Assembly: GCA_021229015.1 (NCBI GenBank)
Contig: CM037791.1
Span: 1,904,103-1,968,102, forward strand
Direction: 5' to 3'
DNA length: 64,000 nt
Source of the DNA: Solen grandis
Lineage: Eukaryota; Mollusca; Bivalvia; Adapedonta; Solenidae
A program made the translations under genes and the position numbers. The notes under the pieces were generated by a model. The model ran no database searches, had not been told where the DNA came from, and was given only the letters and a program-made list of their open reading frames with translations. Positions 21,301-32,700 of this stretch are shown one piece after another; within the stretch, counting starts at the first letter, position 1; the number at the start of each line of letters is the position of its first letter.

Positions 21301-23712
21301 GTATCTATCAATACGATTTATATCAGTGGAACTCACATTTCTTATACAGAGAGGTTGCAGCTATATCATTTTGCTATCTAACAAACTTAACAAACCTTGT
21401 CAACTATCGGATACTCTTTAATGAGATGCTTGACACATAACGCCAACTTGTGATTACGGCAATTAATGTAGATTTGGTGTGGAACCAAATGTCGGAAACG
21501 TCTTTGCAGGCCTGAAACAAAAAGTCAAAATATGTAAAAAGTATCATAAAAAATTAATTGATGATATTGTTCAGAGAATAAAGTTATCAAGTCAACAATC
21601 AGAGAACATTTTCATACTTAAAAATATAAAATGAAAAATATAGCGAGTGTATTGTAATGAATTTTAGATAATAATTAATCAATTACGTACCTTTGTTCAC
21701 ACCAGACATGACGTTGCATCCATCAAAGCCAACAAACACTGCCTTGGTGATGTCTACACCCTTTTGTGCCAAGAAAGTTCTAATGGCTTCCATTAGACTC
21801 TTTGCATCTGTCCGAATGACATTAATTATGCCAAGGAAATGTTCTTCTACTTCGCATCCCTCACCAACAAAGCGAACAATTATAGCAAATTGTTCTCGAT
21901 GTGCCTCATCACTAGATTCGTCAGCCATCAGGGCATATGCTTCAGCTTTGTACAGTTTCTGAAGTATTTTTTCCTCAACCACCTCATTCATAAGACCAAC
22001 CAATGTTGTTACTGATTGTGATGATGTGTATTTATGCCTGGGATTCATTGCTGTGTAGTCAGCAAGAACTTTGTCATGACCAGCTTCTGTCATGTGGTCC
22101 ATCACATCACTAACAGAGTCAAGGGCCCAGTGTTTTTTTATCACAAAGAAGATAGCCTTAATGAGGGTTGAGAGATACTGGCGGTTACAGGTAACAGTCC
22201 TGTCCTTCTGTTTTAACAACAATGAATGAACTTTGCCATCCTTGGCAGTGCGGAGAAGTTCTGAGGATGATGCCACATTTTTCTTATCCACTGCAGCGAG
22301 ATGTGTCTTTGATGCAGAATGACCTTCAAGTTTCCTTGTTGGGTGAGTTCCTAGGGATGCTATGCCAATTACAAATGGATTATCTTTGTTGTTATGCAAC
22401 AAGACTGGGCAAAAAAGTTCACAGAGCTTACAGCAATATCCCCGTTTCGTCACATTGTAGTAGAGCCAGGAGTACCTGCTTTCATATTTGGCACTGCAAA
22501 AAAAAATAAACAAAAAAATATGTATATATCAAATTGTTCTATGACATATAATTCCTTGAAATAATCATTTCATTACTTTTGTAATTCCTGTATTTTTTAT
22601 GTTGAATATAAGAATGATAATATACTTGGATAAATTTAGCAAATTAGGGTGACAGGTACTATTTTAGCAAATTAGGTTCATTAAAAATAAGGATTTGTAC
22701 TTATATACAGGTAATCATCACTAAGTAAACAAATGGATACTAGTTACCTTGTGAATATCCTGGCATCAGGCACAGGGACCTGAATATCAGCATCTTTTTC
22801 ATCACTGCTTGAATCCTCACTGCCAAGCTCCATAGGGCTCACATTCTCTGACTCTTCAGGGCTTTCTGGACTCTCAATAGCAGAACTAGAATGGCCACCT
22901 TGTGCCCCTGGTGCTGGACACTGAGTGGTACTAGGACCTGGAGTTGGGCTATCACCACCTCCTGCATGGGGTTTTGGTCTCTCACCAACAACTTTTGTGG
23001 ATGTTTGTTTGGCTACCTACAGTAGATTACGATGGTATTCTAATGACATGCTCTAAGTTATTAATGTTTCACGTTTACTGTAAGTTAACTAAGGAAATCA
23101 CTGAGAAGCAGCAAAATATGATACTGCCTCAAACATAACTAATAGCAAAGGTATATTTCATAAAAATTGTAAAAACTATCGATTTTTATTGTCATACATT
23201 ACAATTATATAAACCATATGATAAGAACTGTGACATTTTTAAAAAATGTTTTTCCATAAACAAATGCCGAAGTGTCATTATTTGTTAAAAATCTTTCTGG
23301 CAATGTCACATCAATCTGAATCTGTCGGTAGTTTTGGTTTGCATATACTTACCGAAGATGATCCAGGCTGTCGCATGATAGCTTGATTAAACATCACGTC
23401 GATCTTTTTGGAAGATTCGATGCACTTTTTATCAATTCTTTTGCGATACGATTTCGTATTGTGAGACATTTTGACAACTTCCGGTTAGCGTAAGGATAGC
23501 ACGCCGTAAAATGCCCTTTTACGGCCGATGTCGTAATTGTTTACGAAAATGTTACACTTGTAGTTTCGAACGTTTAAATAAACAATATCAATAATAAGAA
23601 GAAAAATGTTAGAAAGGGGGGAATTTTAGCATGAATAGGGGAAAAATATATACTTTTTGCAGGGGGGAATACCGCCGAATTTCGCCGAATATTTTGACCA
23701 AAAAAAACACTG
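18379..23712 (-). mobile_element. 5.3-kb hAT-type DNA transposon, apparently complete
   Basis: A 13-bp perfect inverted repeat, CAGTGTTTTTTTT at 18379 and its complement ending at 23712, encloses a single ten-exon transposase-like gene on the minus strand. Subterminal G/C-run sequences occur just inside both ends. No 8-bp target duplication is visible: left flank TTGCCATG, right flank ATAACAAT. The insertion may have been followed by a deletion or exchange on the right, because the host repeat does not resume after 23712. Confidence 0.8.
18618..23469 (-). CDS. ZNF862-like hAT transposase gene, ten exons
   Basis: Exons by consensus splice sites and phase: 23469-23353, 23016-22748, 22493-21691, 21511-21396, 21214-21035, 20862-20671, 20542-20403, 20077-19900, one starting at 19730, and a last one 18981-18618. 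Phases agree at every junction except the exit from exon 9, which I could not resolve. Exon 2 is acidic and Ser/Pro-rich. Exon 3 has a TTF-type zinc-finger-like start (WLYYNVTKRGYCCKLC) and the hAT core (LMADESSDE ... FVGFDGCNVMSGVNKG). Exon 5 has TRWLSHG. The last exon carries the hAT C-terminal dimerisation motif (IPVSTACVERLFS). The role by family is cut-and-paste transposase. No internal stops were met in the exons checked, so it may be active or recently active. A domesticated host gene of the ZNF862 type is an alternative, but the inverted repeats immediately around it argue for a transposon. Confidence 0.75.
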
Positions 23713-23737
23713 ATAACAATGTGCTGATTGGTACATT

Positions 23738-24446
23738 TTTAGCTCACCTGAGCACAACGTACTCAAGGTGAGTTTTTGTGATCGCCCTTTATCTGTCATG
23801 CATTGTCAACAATTTGGCTTATTAACACTCTGGAGGCCATATTTTTAAGCCCAATCTTCATGAAACTTTGTCAGAATGTTTGTCTCCATAAAATCTTAGA
23901 CAAGTTTGAAATTGGGTCATGTTGGGTCAAAAAGTAGGTCACAAGGACAAATCTTATAAAAACCTTATTAACACTCTAGAGGCCTCATTTTTGGACCAAT
24001 CTTCATGAAACTTGGTCAGAATGTTTGTCTCCATAAACTCTTGGACGAGTTCGATTTTTGGTCATGTGGGGTCAAAAAGTAGGTCATGAGGTCAAATCTT
24101 AGAAAAACCTTGTTAACACTCTAGGGGCCACATTTTAGGCCAATTTTCATGAGACTTGGTCAGAATGTTTGTCTCCATAAAACCTTGGACAGTTTGAATT
24201 TGGGTCATGTGGGGTCAAAAAGTAGGTCATAAGGTCAAATTTTAGAAAAACCTTGTTAACACTCTAGGGGCCATATCTTTGGCCCAATCTTCATGAATCT
24301 TAGTCAGAATGTTTGTTTCCATAAAATCTTGGACAATTTTGAAAGTGGGTCATGTGGGGTCAAAAAGTAGGTCAGTATGAAAAACCCAACATTTGTTGCT
24401 TATTTATAATCAGTTGAGTGATTCAGGGTCATCATGGCCCTCTTGT
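23738..24446 (+). mobile_element. Hairpin-headed repeat with 145-bp core units
   Basis: The head AGCTCACCTGAGCACAACG is at about 23741. Roughly four core units follow (ACACTCTAGAGGCC, GGTCATGTGGGGTCAAAAAG), then a tail CAGTTGAGTGATTCAGGG and CATCATGGCCCTCTTG. Units are more diverged than in the 7.4-8.5 kb copy. Confidence 0.75.
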
Positions 24447-25150
24447 CTTTTCATTTCAGATGGTATATTAACTGCAGAACAAACAGTAAATGGAACACAA
24501 ACACTACCACTTTTTAAACAAAGGGATTGTAATTGTTCCCCAGCCCCTTAATTAACCCATACTATTGAGAAATCTGTGCAAGTCATCCTGTCACACACTC
24601 TGAAACAAAAACTGGGATTCGAAATAAGGTTTAAAGAGTGGGTTGTCCAAAATAAAATATAAAATATAAGTAAAAATCATTGATCTACGTAGAAATTAGC
24701 GTCAATTTTTCGGCACTACTTTTCCTCGTAGGATTGTCCTACAACCTTGCAACAACTTCCGAACTGGTTAATTCGAACGAAAACCATTCGTAACCTTTTT
24801 TTCGATGCGTAACAGTTTTCAAAAAAAAAAATAAAAAAAAAAATAAAAAAAATAAATAAAAGAAAAGTGAATCACCTAAGATTTCTGTTGAAACATTAGT
24901 TAAAAGGTCATAGTAATACGTGCAGTTATATGTAGTTAGATTTAATCGTTTTTGTTTCAATCTAATATTCAATAAGCTTTTAAGCTTTCGATTTAATCCT
25001 ATTTTGACCTCTACAAAATTTGTTCAAATTGTTCTGGTTAGATAAATAAAAAGGTCACAAAATCAAAAGGGTTGTTTTAATGTAAATCTTTGAATTTCTT
25101 GTACACTTGTAAAACCATGTCTTTATCACAGTGTTGGTAATTTTTTATTA
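24447..25150. other. Intergenic stretch, nothing recognised
   Basis: Contains a long A-rich tract at 24818-24865. The minus-strand open frame across it is low-complexity and not credited. Confidence 0.5.
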
Positions 25151-25440
25151 TGACCTACCATGCTGATCAGCCATGGTTGACCATGGTCAGCCATGGTTGA
25201 CCATGGTGTCTTTTTTAAACCCATTTAATTTTTCCTGGTACCATGTTTGTTATATCCATGATCGACCATGGTCATAACATGGCAGACCATGTTCAATCTA
25301 TCAAAGCTTATTTCTACCATGGCTGACCATGGTTATACCATGGCCGACCATGTTTGATTTCATGTTATTTGATGGGCAACCATGATTTAACATGGATGAT
25401 CATCAAAATGAATGAAATACAATGGTGACCATGGTCATAA
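25151..25440. repeat. Degenerate CCATGG palindrome cluster
   Basis: About fifteen occurrences of ACCATGG / CCATGGT / ACATGG words within 290 bp, mostly as (C)CATGGTTGACCATGG and CCATGGCTGACCATGG. Because each word is its own reverse complement, the tract reads the same on both strands. The spacing is irregular, so this is a dispersed-motif element rather than a microsatellite. Confidence 0.7.
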
Positions 25441-25442
25441 TT

Positions 25443-25490
25443 TCGCTTGGGTTTTGAATTTACCGTCGCTGCGACAGTATTTCAGTCATA
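25443..25490 (-). mobile_element. SINE tail fragment
   Basis: The reverse complement reads TATATGACTGAAATACTGTC then GCAGCGACGGTAAATTCAAA, matching the 3' body of the RUDI-like SINE at 15553-15817. The tRNA-like head is missing. Confidence 0.55.
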
Positions 25491-25599
25491 TAGTGATTTG
25501 ATCATGATTATATTGTTTTCTTTATAGTCCAGAAATATAGAAAAAAAATCTAAGTTCAAATTTTCCATTGATCAAAAACATCTAAGTTATTTTCCATCC

Positions 25600-25850
25600 C
25601 AAAAATTATCTAAGTTATTTTCCATGCTATTTTCCGTCCCAAAATTTGACTAAGTCCAACTTTCCGTGGCATAATTTGAAGATTCCGTGGAAATCTATTG
25701 ATGGTTTTACTGTGTCCGCGGAAATCCATGGCAAAATTTGACGGCAAATAATGTTATCAACAAATTTCCGTGGAAGATTTTGATATTCCGTGGATTTCCA
25801 TCAATTTCCATCCAAGTTTCCATGGATTTCCATGGAATGCCTAATGACCA
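25600..25850. repeat. TTCCGTGG / TTCCATGG-rich degenerate repeat
   Basis: The words TTCCGTGG, TTCCATGG, TTTCCATCC and TTTTCCGTCCC recur at least ten times with variable spacing. It directly follows the CCATGG cluster and may be part of one composite repeat. Confidence 0.5.
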
Positions 25851-25859
25851 TGGCACATG

Positions 25860-26512
25860 TAGAGACGGGCACTGTCTAGTAGATCACAACCAAGTTTGTT
25901 CAAATCATTGCCCTGGGGTAAATTTGGCCCTGCCAAGGGGTCACCTGATTTTACATAGGCTAATATAGAAAAAAACTTGAAATATCTTCTTCTCAGAAAC
26001 CACAAGGCCTGGAGTTTAGATATTTGGTATGTAGCATGGTCTTATGACTCTCTACCAAGATTGTTAAAATTATGACCCTGAGGTCAAAATTGGCCCAGCC
26101 TCAGGGGTCACTTGATTTAACATAGGCTAATAGGAAAAAAACTTGAAAAATCTTCTTCTCAGACACCACAAAGCATAGAGTTTAGATATTTGGTGTGTAG
26201 CATTGTCTAGTCGATTCTTACTAAGTTTGTTTAAATCATGACTCTGGGGTAAAAATTGGCCCCGCTCCAGGGATCACTTGATTTTACATAGACTTATATT
26301 GGAAAAAAACAGAAAAATCTTCTTCTCAAAAACCACAAGGTCTGGGGTTTATATATTTGGTATGTAACATGGGCTAATAGACCTCTACCAAGTTTGTTCA
26401 AATCATGACCCTGGGGTCAAAATTGGCTCTGCCCCAGGGGTCACTTGATTTTACATAGCCTAATGATACCAGGTGAGCGATCCAGGGCCATCATGGCCCT
26501 CTTATTTTCACT
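25860..26512 (+). mobile_element. Headless hairpin-type repeat with a third core type
   Basis: Four tandem units of roughly 165-170 bp (CCAAGTTTGTTCAAATCATG, GGGGTCACTTGATTTTACAT, CTTCTTCTCAGAAACCACAA). It ends with the family tail CAGGTGAGCGATCCAGGG and CATCATGGCCCTCTTA. No head hairpin is found upstream, so the element is 5'-truncated. Confidence 0.65.
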
Positions 26513-27076
26513 TGCATATTTTCTTTTCTCATTATGATTCATTATGCACGTTATCTCCAACATCGATTATCAACACATTTTAATTCAGTTCCGAATTTTA
26601 CTACGCAATCATACTGAAAATAAATATCACCACTTAGTGTAACGACAGAAAACAAAAGTTGGAAAAAGTGCGTTAACAAAAGTTGGAACTTTATCTCCGG
26701 TTAAAAAAGTGCGTTTTAAATATAAATATCTAAATATAGCCCCGAAATGTCGTGTGATCAGAAATGTGTGCTACCATAGAACATTGTTGAAAGCAGCGCT
26801 GTTCAAAACTGCTTAATATGTGTGAAACTGCAATCTAAATAGAGTATGAATTTACGCAAAGCGATACCTTCCTTTGCAAATTGTGATATGCACTTTTGTT
26901 TTCAGTTTAAACACGTATTGCCTATCAATATATGTATATTTAACGGATAAAGGCGTGGTGTAAATATAAATACAAACACATGGTCCAATGTTGCTTCATT
27001 TTATGACGGTTATGTTGTTATATTGTCTTCATTTGCACCAATACCATACTAAATCCTTGCCCAGTACTTACAATTT
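26513..27076. other. Intergenic stretch adjoining the right arm
   Basis: No gene. The part at 26740-26820 (CTAAATATAGCCCCGAAATG) resembles 62215-62310 at about 70% by eye, an old shared repeat. Confidence 0.4.
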
Positions 27077-28390
27077 AATGAAGGTTCTTTCAAAGAAGAT
27101 TAAACACGACATGTCTTATTTCAAATAAAAAAAAAGTTATTGTGAAGAAAATGTTGGCTGAATATTTAATAAATCCGAGAAAGAGTATATGGACTTTTAT
27201 GGACGTAGTTTAATACACATGAAAGGAAGATATTGTTCCAGACCTTGACAATTTTGTTTTTATAACTCTTAACATGTAACACATATACACACTTTACATC
27301 TTCATCAGATATAATTGAAAACTAGATTTGCATACTGCAAATGCAACGGTTTTCGTGATGATCAACAGTTTCAAACCTGATCAGCCAAGTTAAAATACCA
27401 GAAAAAAAAACAAGAAAATGCAAAATGCTTTATACATCTTTGTGTTTTTCTTCATTGGTGAATTCAGCAGTGACCAAGACTTACAGGCATCTCGAAAGGA
27501 ATGTGATGTCCCACTGAGCCAGGCCCCCATCTGCTGTGATCAGACCTGTTAATTGCTGGTCATCACTGCAGGAAGTGTTTAGCCAATGTATAACTAAATT
27601 ACCTGTTACAATGGAAGTGAGATAGCAGGCTAGTTTTACACATACATTAATGACCTGTTACATCCCAACCTAAAAGAAAAGCTAGCAGAGTCTGCATCTA
27701 ATTATAGAACATAGGTAACCAGTGATGCTCATTCTGTCAAATTTTCTCTGTTTTTATTCTGGGTCATGTATTTAAATTCTCTATGAATTCATCAATTCTT
27801 GACAGATTTTCAAAATTCTTTTTTTGTTGATGAGGTAATACATTCTTTGTTCCAATGATGACAAAATATATCACACATTTAAACTTTAAAGGCTTTAAAA
27901 TCAATTCAAAGTATGACCAAACGGTCACAAAAAAGTGCAAAGAATAATAATAATGGAAACAAATTAAAGAGAAAAAGAAACACAAGAAGAACAAGGTTTT
28001 CGCGGCTGCGTTGCAGTCCACGAAAACCTAACAATGAAAAAAGTAGAAAAAATGCAAAATGGTAACTAGATTTATATACGTCCAAGAATGAGTTTCTCTT
28101 GAACAAAAAATTTTTTCAGCGAACTAGTAATATTTTATCAGGTATAGTCATGGTCTATTGCAAGTATGCCGACTATATAATTACATAAGACGGTTTGAAG
28201 ATGGCTGAATTCCGTGCCTTCAATAAAATTTTGACACATTTCAAATATCGTGGCTTTACATATACAGGTTAATAAAGTGTAAAAGAGAAAACATGTTTTA
28301 TGTCATATCAAAGAACTACTAAGAACACTCAAATGAAATGAGCTAGTGTAAACTGTTCCTGAAACTAAGTTGGTTGTCCTAACTCTAATA
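27077..28390. repeat. Right arm of the inverted duplication, proximal part
   Basis: Reverse complement of 7286 down to about 5975, including the GGTTTTCG hairpin at 27995-28028. It is interrupted at 28390 by the 7.25-kb transposon and resumes at 35646. Confidence 0.92.
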
Positions 28391-29037
28391 AGGCCTAAAA
28401 AAATAAATGCTGTGTTTAAGGTTTCATCCTGAAAAAAAATTGGGTCGGTAGGTAGGACTATTTTTTTTTTTTGGCTGATTTTTTTAGATATAAAATCAAA
28501 GGGTCGGTGTTTTTTTGTTATTTTTTTTTTGTTATTTTTTTTTCATTTTCTCTTGCATGCGAAGTAATTACACCTTTTTCAAGAGTGCATTTGGTGACAA
28601 CATATTGTATACTTTTGTAGTTTGTCTGCTTTTGTAGTTTGAATGTTTTCCTTTCCACTTGCACCATATTGCAAAAGGTTAGATAGGGTATTCAACAGAA
28701 TCTGTTAAAAAGGTATTATTATTAAAATATATAAAAGAAATCTTCATTTTATATATTTAATATATCTGTGAAAATACAAAGGTAACATAAATCTACAGCA
28801 TTTGCTGCTATGTGCCCTTTGCCTTGTATCACATTTTGTAGTATGAAAATGCCAGTAGGTTTTATAACATTACTGCATGGTAAATGGTTTACATTTCAGG
28901 CATTTAATATTAACCAGGATCTTTCAGCGCATGGGCTGGGCAGTAGAAGGCAATATAGCCAAAGTGAACTCAAGAAAACACTGGCTACATATATATATAT
29001 AGTCTTACAAATAGAAAGGAATTATAAACAAATATTA

Positions 29038-29728
29038 GCAACACTTGAGATTTTAATGCCAAACCTGGACCAACAGATTTCTCACAACTTGTGTTTTATA
29101 CAAATGAACAGTCAGAATGTTAATTAAATATCTCTCAGTCTTATTTTTACAACATTCACTAAATATTTAAACAGCAAAAGTACTTCAATGGGCATACACA
29201 TCAATACAAAGCAAATATTAAAGTTTTAAAATTGCATCCTCTGTTCCCTGGTCCTTTCCCCCACCCAATTTCACAACCTACTTGGTCATAAAACAGCAAA
29301 AAAAAGTATTTATACACAATACATCAAACATTAACAGTGTAGGTCAGTGCATTGACAGATTTCCCTTTTTGCCATATGGCCGGTGCAACACTTGAGATTT
29401 TAATGCCAAACCAGGACCAACAGATTTCTCACAACTTGTGTTTTATATAAATGAACAGTCAGAATGTTAATGAAATATCAAATTTATCTCTGTCTTATTT
29501 TTACAACATTCACTAAATATTTAAACAGCAAAAGTACTTCAATGGGCATTCACATCAATACAAAGCAAATATTAAAGTTTTAAAATTGCATTCTCTGTTC
29601 CCTGGTCCTTTCCCCAACCCAACTTCACAACCTACTTGGTCATAAAACAGCAAAAATAAGTATTTATACACAATACATCAAACTGTAGGTCAGAGCACCG
29701 ACAGATTTCACTTTTTGCCATATGGTCA
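29038..29728. repeat. Tandem duplication of about 346 bp at the 3' end of the transposase gene
   Basis: 29038-29384 and 29385-29728 are near-identical (CACTTGAGATTTTAATGCC ... CTACTTGGTCATAAAACAGC ... TTTTTGCCATATGG). The gene-proximal copy ends at the transposase stop codon. The second copy is downstream, so the duplication extends the 3' UTR. Confidence 0.85.
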
Positions 29729-32700
29729 GTACACAATACACTTTAATCCATCTGCTTCACAATCATCACAAATGGGAAGCACTGTTTTAAATCTTCGTTT
29801 CAGTTCATCATCCGGAGATGCACCTTTCTTGCCACAGTGGCAACATGTCACTGTGTCTCCAAACTGGCTGCCATAATACGATACTTCCATGGGTGAAGCA
29901 CAAGTGATAGCCTCTCCACAAACCACTTTTCCATACAGGGAGCTTTCTGAAAGGACAAGTGGGGCCCCACAAGTATAATCATACTCGCTCACATGCAGCG
30001 CTAACAACAGTTTCTGCCTTTGACTCAAACTCATTTTACAGTAAACAATTCTTGGTTTCCTGCATTCAGTGCACTGTACAATATCTCTTGCATGTTGTGC
30101 AGTATAAAGGGTACTGTCAAAAGCTTCCTTTGTAGTCTTGACACTCTTAGGGGTAGCGACTGGTCCAGGTGCAGCATTATCCAATGGGACATTTTTTTGC
30201 TGGGCTTTTATAGCTGGTTTTGGAAGCATTTCGGGTTTTCTCTTCAGCAACAGTGTTGGTCTGTCGGTTTCGTCTGTATCCACTCCCCGGACCTCCTCAT
30301 ACTTTTTATAATGACAACCATCATCAGCTAATACTGGATCCGGAAGCCAGTCAAGGTCCTCTTTGACTGTTGTAGATACAACTGGGCAGCAGTCGGTGTT
30401 GGAACACTTTCGAATCTGGAAAACATACTGTCGTTCCCTGCAATGGTTCTGCATCCATGTGTTGTACGACTAAATCTTAGAAGTATGGGCTTTCACTAAT
30501 TTGGTCAGGTCCATTTCAGAAAATAATTCTCTGAGGTGACGTTTCAACAAATCAATGTCATCATCAGCTACTGGATCTAATGCCTGGAATGGTTTTTCTT
30601 TCAGCTTTAGGCGAAGAAAACGGTTTCGTACTGTGGACTGGACAGGCTCTACAGACTCTGCCCATGCCGGTCTCAGTTCTGGGTGCATTTGGGCCTTCTG
30701 TCTTATGTCTTTCATGCTGCCACATTTCTTGATAGTTTCTTCCTGGTCACCCTGTTCTCTTTCTAAAGCACAATTCTGTAGGCCGATATTCAGTATCGAC
30801 ATAATCCTCTCAGCTGGGTTTTGCCAACTCTGGCCTGGAGCACATCTTGCTAAAATAAGCATATCGAGGTTGTATTCCCTGAAGAGACAAATGGCAGCGC
30901 ACTTCACTGATTCGAGTGTATTCCTGTGATCTGTGCCGCCATCACTGTATTTCAGTAGGATTTTGGTTGTGTCCAGTGGGACGGCTTTAGCAAGTGACGC
31001 TGCATGTCGGAATGGTGTTGATACTTGAAATACGGAGTCGTTGACAATTGTCGTTACCTGACCTCGTACAAATGACTCTTGGGATGTAGCAGGAATTTCA
31101 ACATTCAGTATAACTGATGGTGTCAAAGAAGCTTTCGTCATATCATGATCAGCAGCTGAGATGGTCGTCGATGTGGACGCCAAAGTCTTCTTTCCTCTGA
31201 CCCCAGTAGATACTGCTAACCCAGGTTCGCCAAAAGGCACTTTGGCCTTATCGTCACAGCACACCAGAATGCATTTTTGGTTTCCCAGCTCTACGGCCTT
31301 TTCCTTAAAATACTTGAGCAAGGCTGCACAGTAATGCTGATCAGGATGTGTTGCTCTCAACTGCCGTTTTTGTATTTTGTACTGCACGTTGATTCTACCA
31401 GTAAAATTCCACGCTGTCTTCACATATGGATTTCTAGGTGCAAACTGTAATCTGACCAGACTTTTGGAAGGTACTGGTGTATTGTCCGGGCATTTCTCTT
31501 CGGCTGCCTTCATCATGTCTGACAACGAAATCCATTGTGAAAGGTGTGCTACATTGTGTCTACGTTCATCGGCTGCTGTGACTTCTTCTACCAGGTCCTC
31601 TAAATGTTGGAAGAACACATCATAATGCCCAGATGGTCGCCCAGGATTTAAATGGCGAAGATCAGTTAGCAGACCAGATTCCCCTAAGTATATCAGCCTG
31701 AGCCGCTCTTGTGTGTCTGGGTGAGATGCAGTTGATGCATCAAGGGCCAATTCCTTGTAGATCAGATCCGCTGTCGATGGCTTGACCTTTCCAAGATAGC
31801 TCAACTTCTCTCTAAAAGTCCGCTTCTGGGCCCTTGTGTGATATTCTTTAAAATCACCTTGTAATAGAGCAGCCATGCGAGCACCCTGTGTAAGCAATTC
31901 AGGCTCTGACCGACCTTCCAAAACCTGTACAATACAAACACTTGTTAAAGTAGGGCCCCCTGGACTAAATCTATATATGTCAATAGGCACTGATAACTGA
32001 AGACTGACAAAATATCTAAACCTTTGAAGGTTACTTTCAAACATATTATGTACATGAGCACTCTCATCAAAGTGAACGGGACAGTCCATTCCCGCTGCAA
32101 TAACAGCTTTGTCAAGCATTTTGTGCTCATCTTTGACATGACCAACAACTTTACATCGGTACTCAACAGTTGTATATTGTGGAACTGTTCTCACTGGATG
32201 ATCAAAACTCTGGTTAAGTTTCTGTTGTCTGTTTGTTTTGTTCAAGTACTTGGCATAGCTTAGCATACACTCTCCCAAACTTTTAATGTCACCATATGCC
32301 TGTTCCCAGTCTTTTGTACTTCTAAAAACAGGCTTCAGCAGCAAGCTAAACAATGCTTGAGCATGGCTCTCCAGTTCTGTGGCGGACAGAGGCAGCATTT
32401 TAATTTTTTTCCTCCTGATCTCATTGTACCCGCTGTACTTGTCAAATGCAGAGGGAATTGGAAGCACACCCTTCTGTCGTTGAGCGCCATCGTTGATTGT
32501 TTGGTGCTGATTGGTCAAATACCACAACACATTGCACAGCACCTGAAAAGAGATGCATTTACACATTTAAGCCTGTCAGATATTTAAATGTCTGTGTTTT
32601 ACAGCATATTTTATTGCACTGTCTGGGCTTAGTATTTTAATGTAATAAAATAAATAAATTTAGAGACCCAGTGTACTGATATCACTTTGAAACCTGGAAT

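Noticed and set aside
24739..24972. 77-codon minus-strand frame with a Phe/Leu-rich centre
   Set aside because: The hydrophobic stretch is the translation of an A/AAAT-rich tract and not a credible membrane segment.
25738..25968. 76-codon open frame near 25.8 kb
   Set aside because: It translates the TTCCATGG-rich repeat and then the tandem core of a headless repeat; no domain.
30555..30929. 124-codon plus-strand frame inside the 7.25-kb transposon
   Set aside because: It lies antisense to the long transposase frame and has no features of its own.
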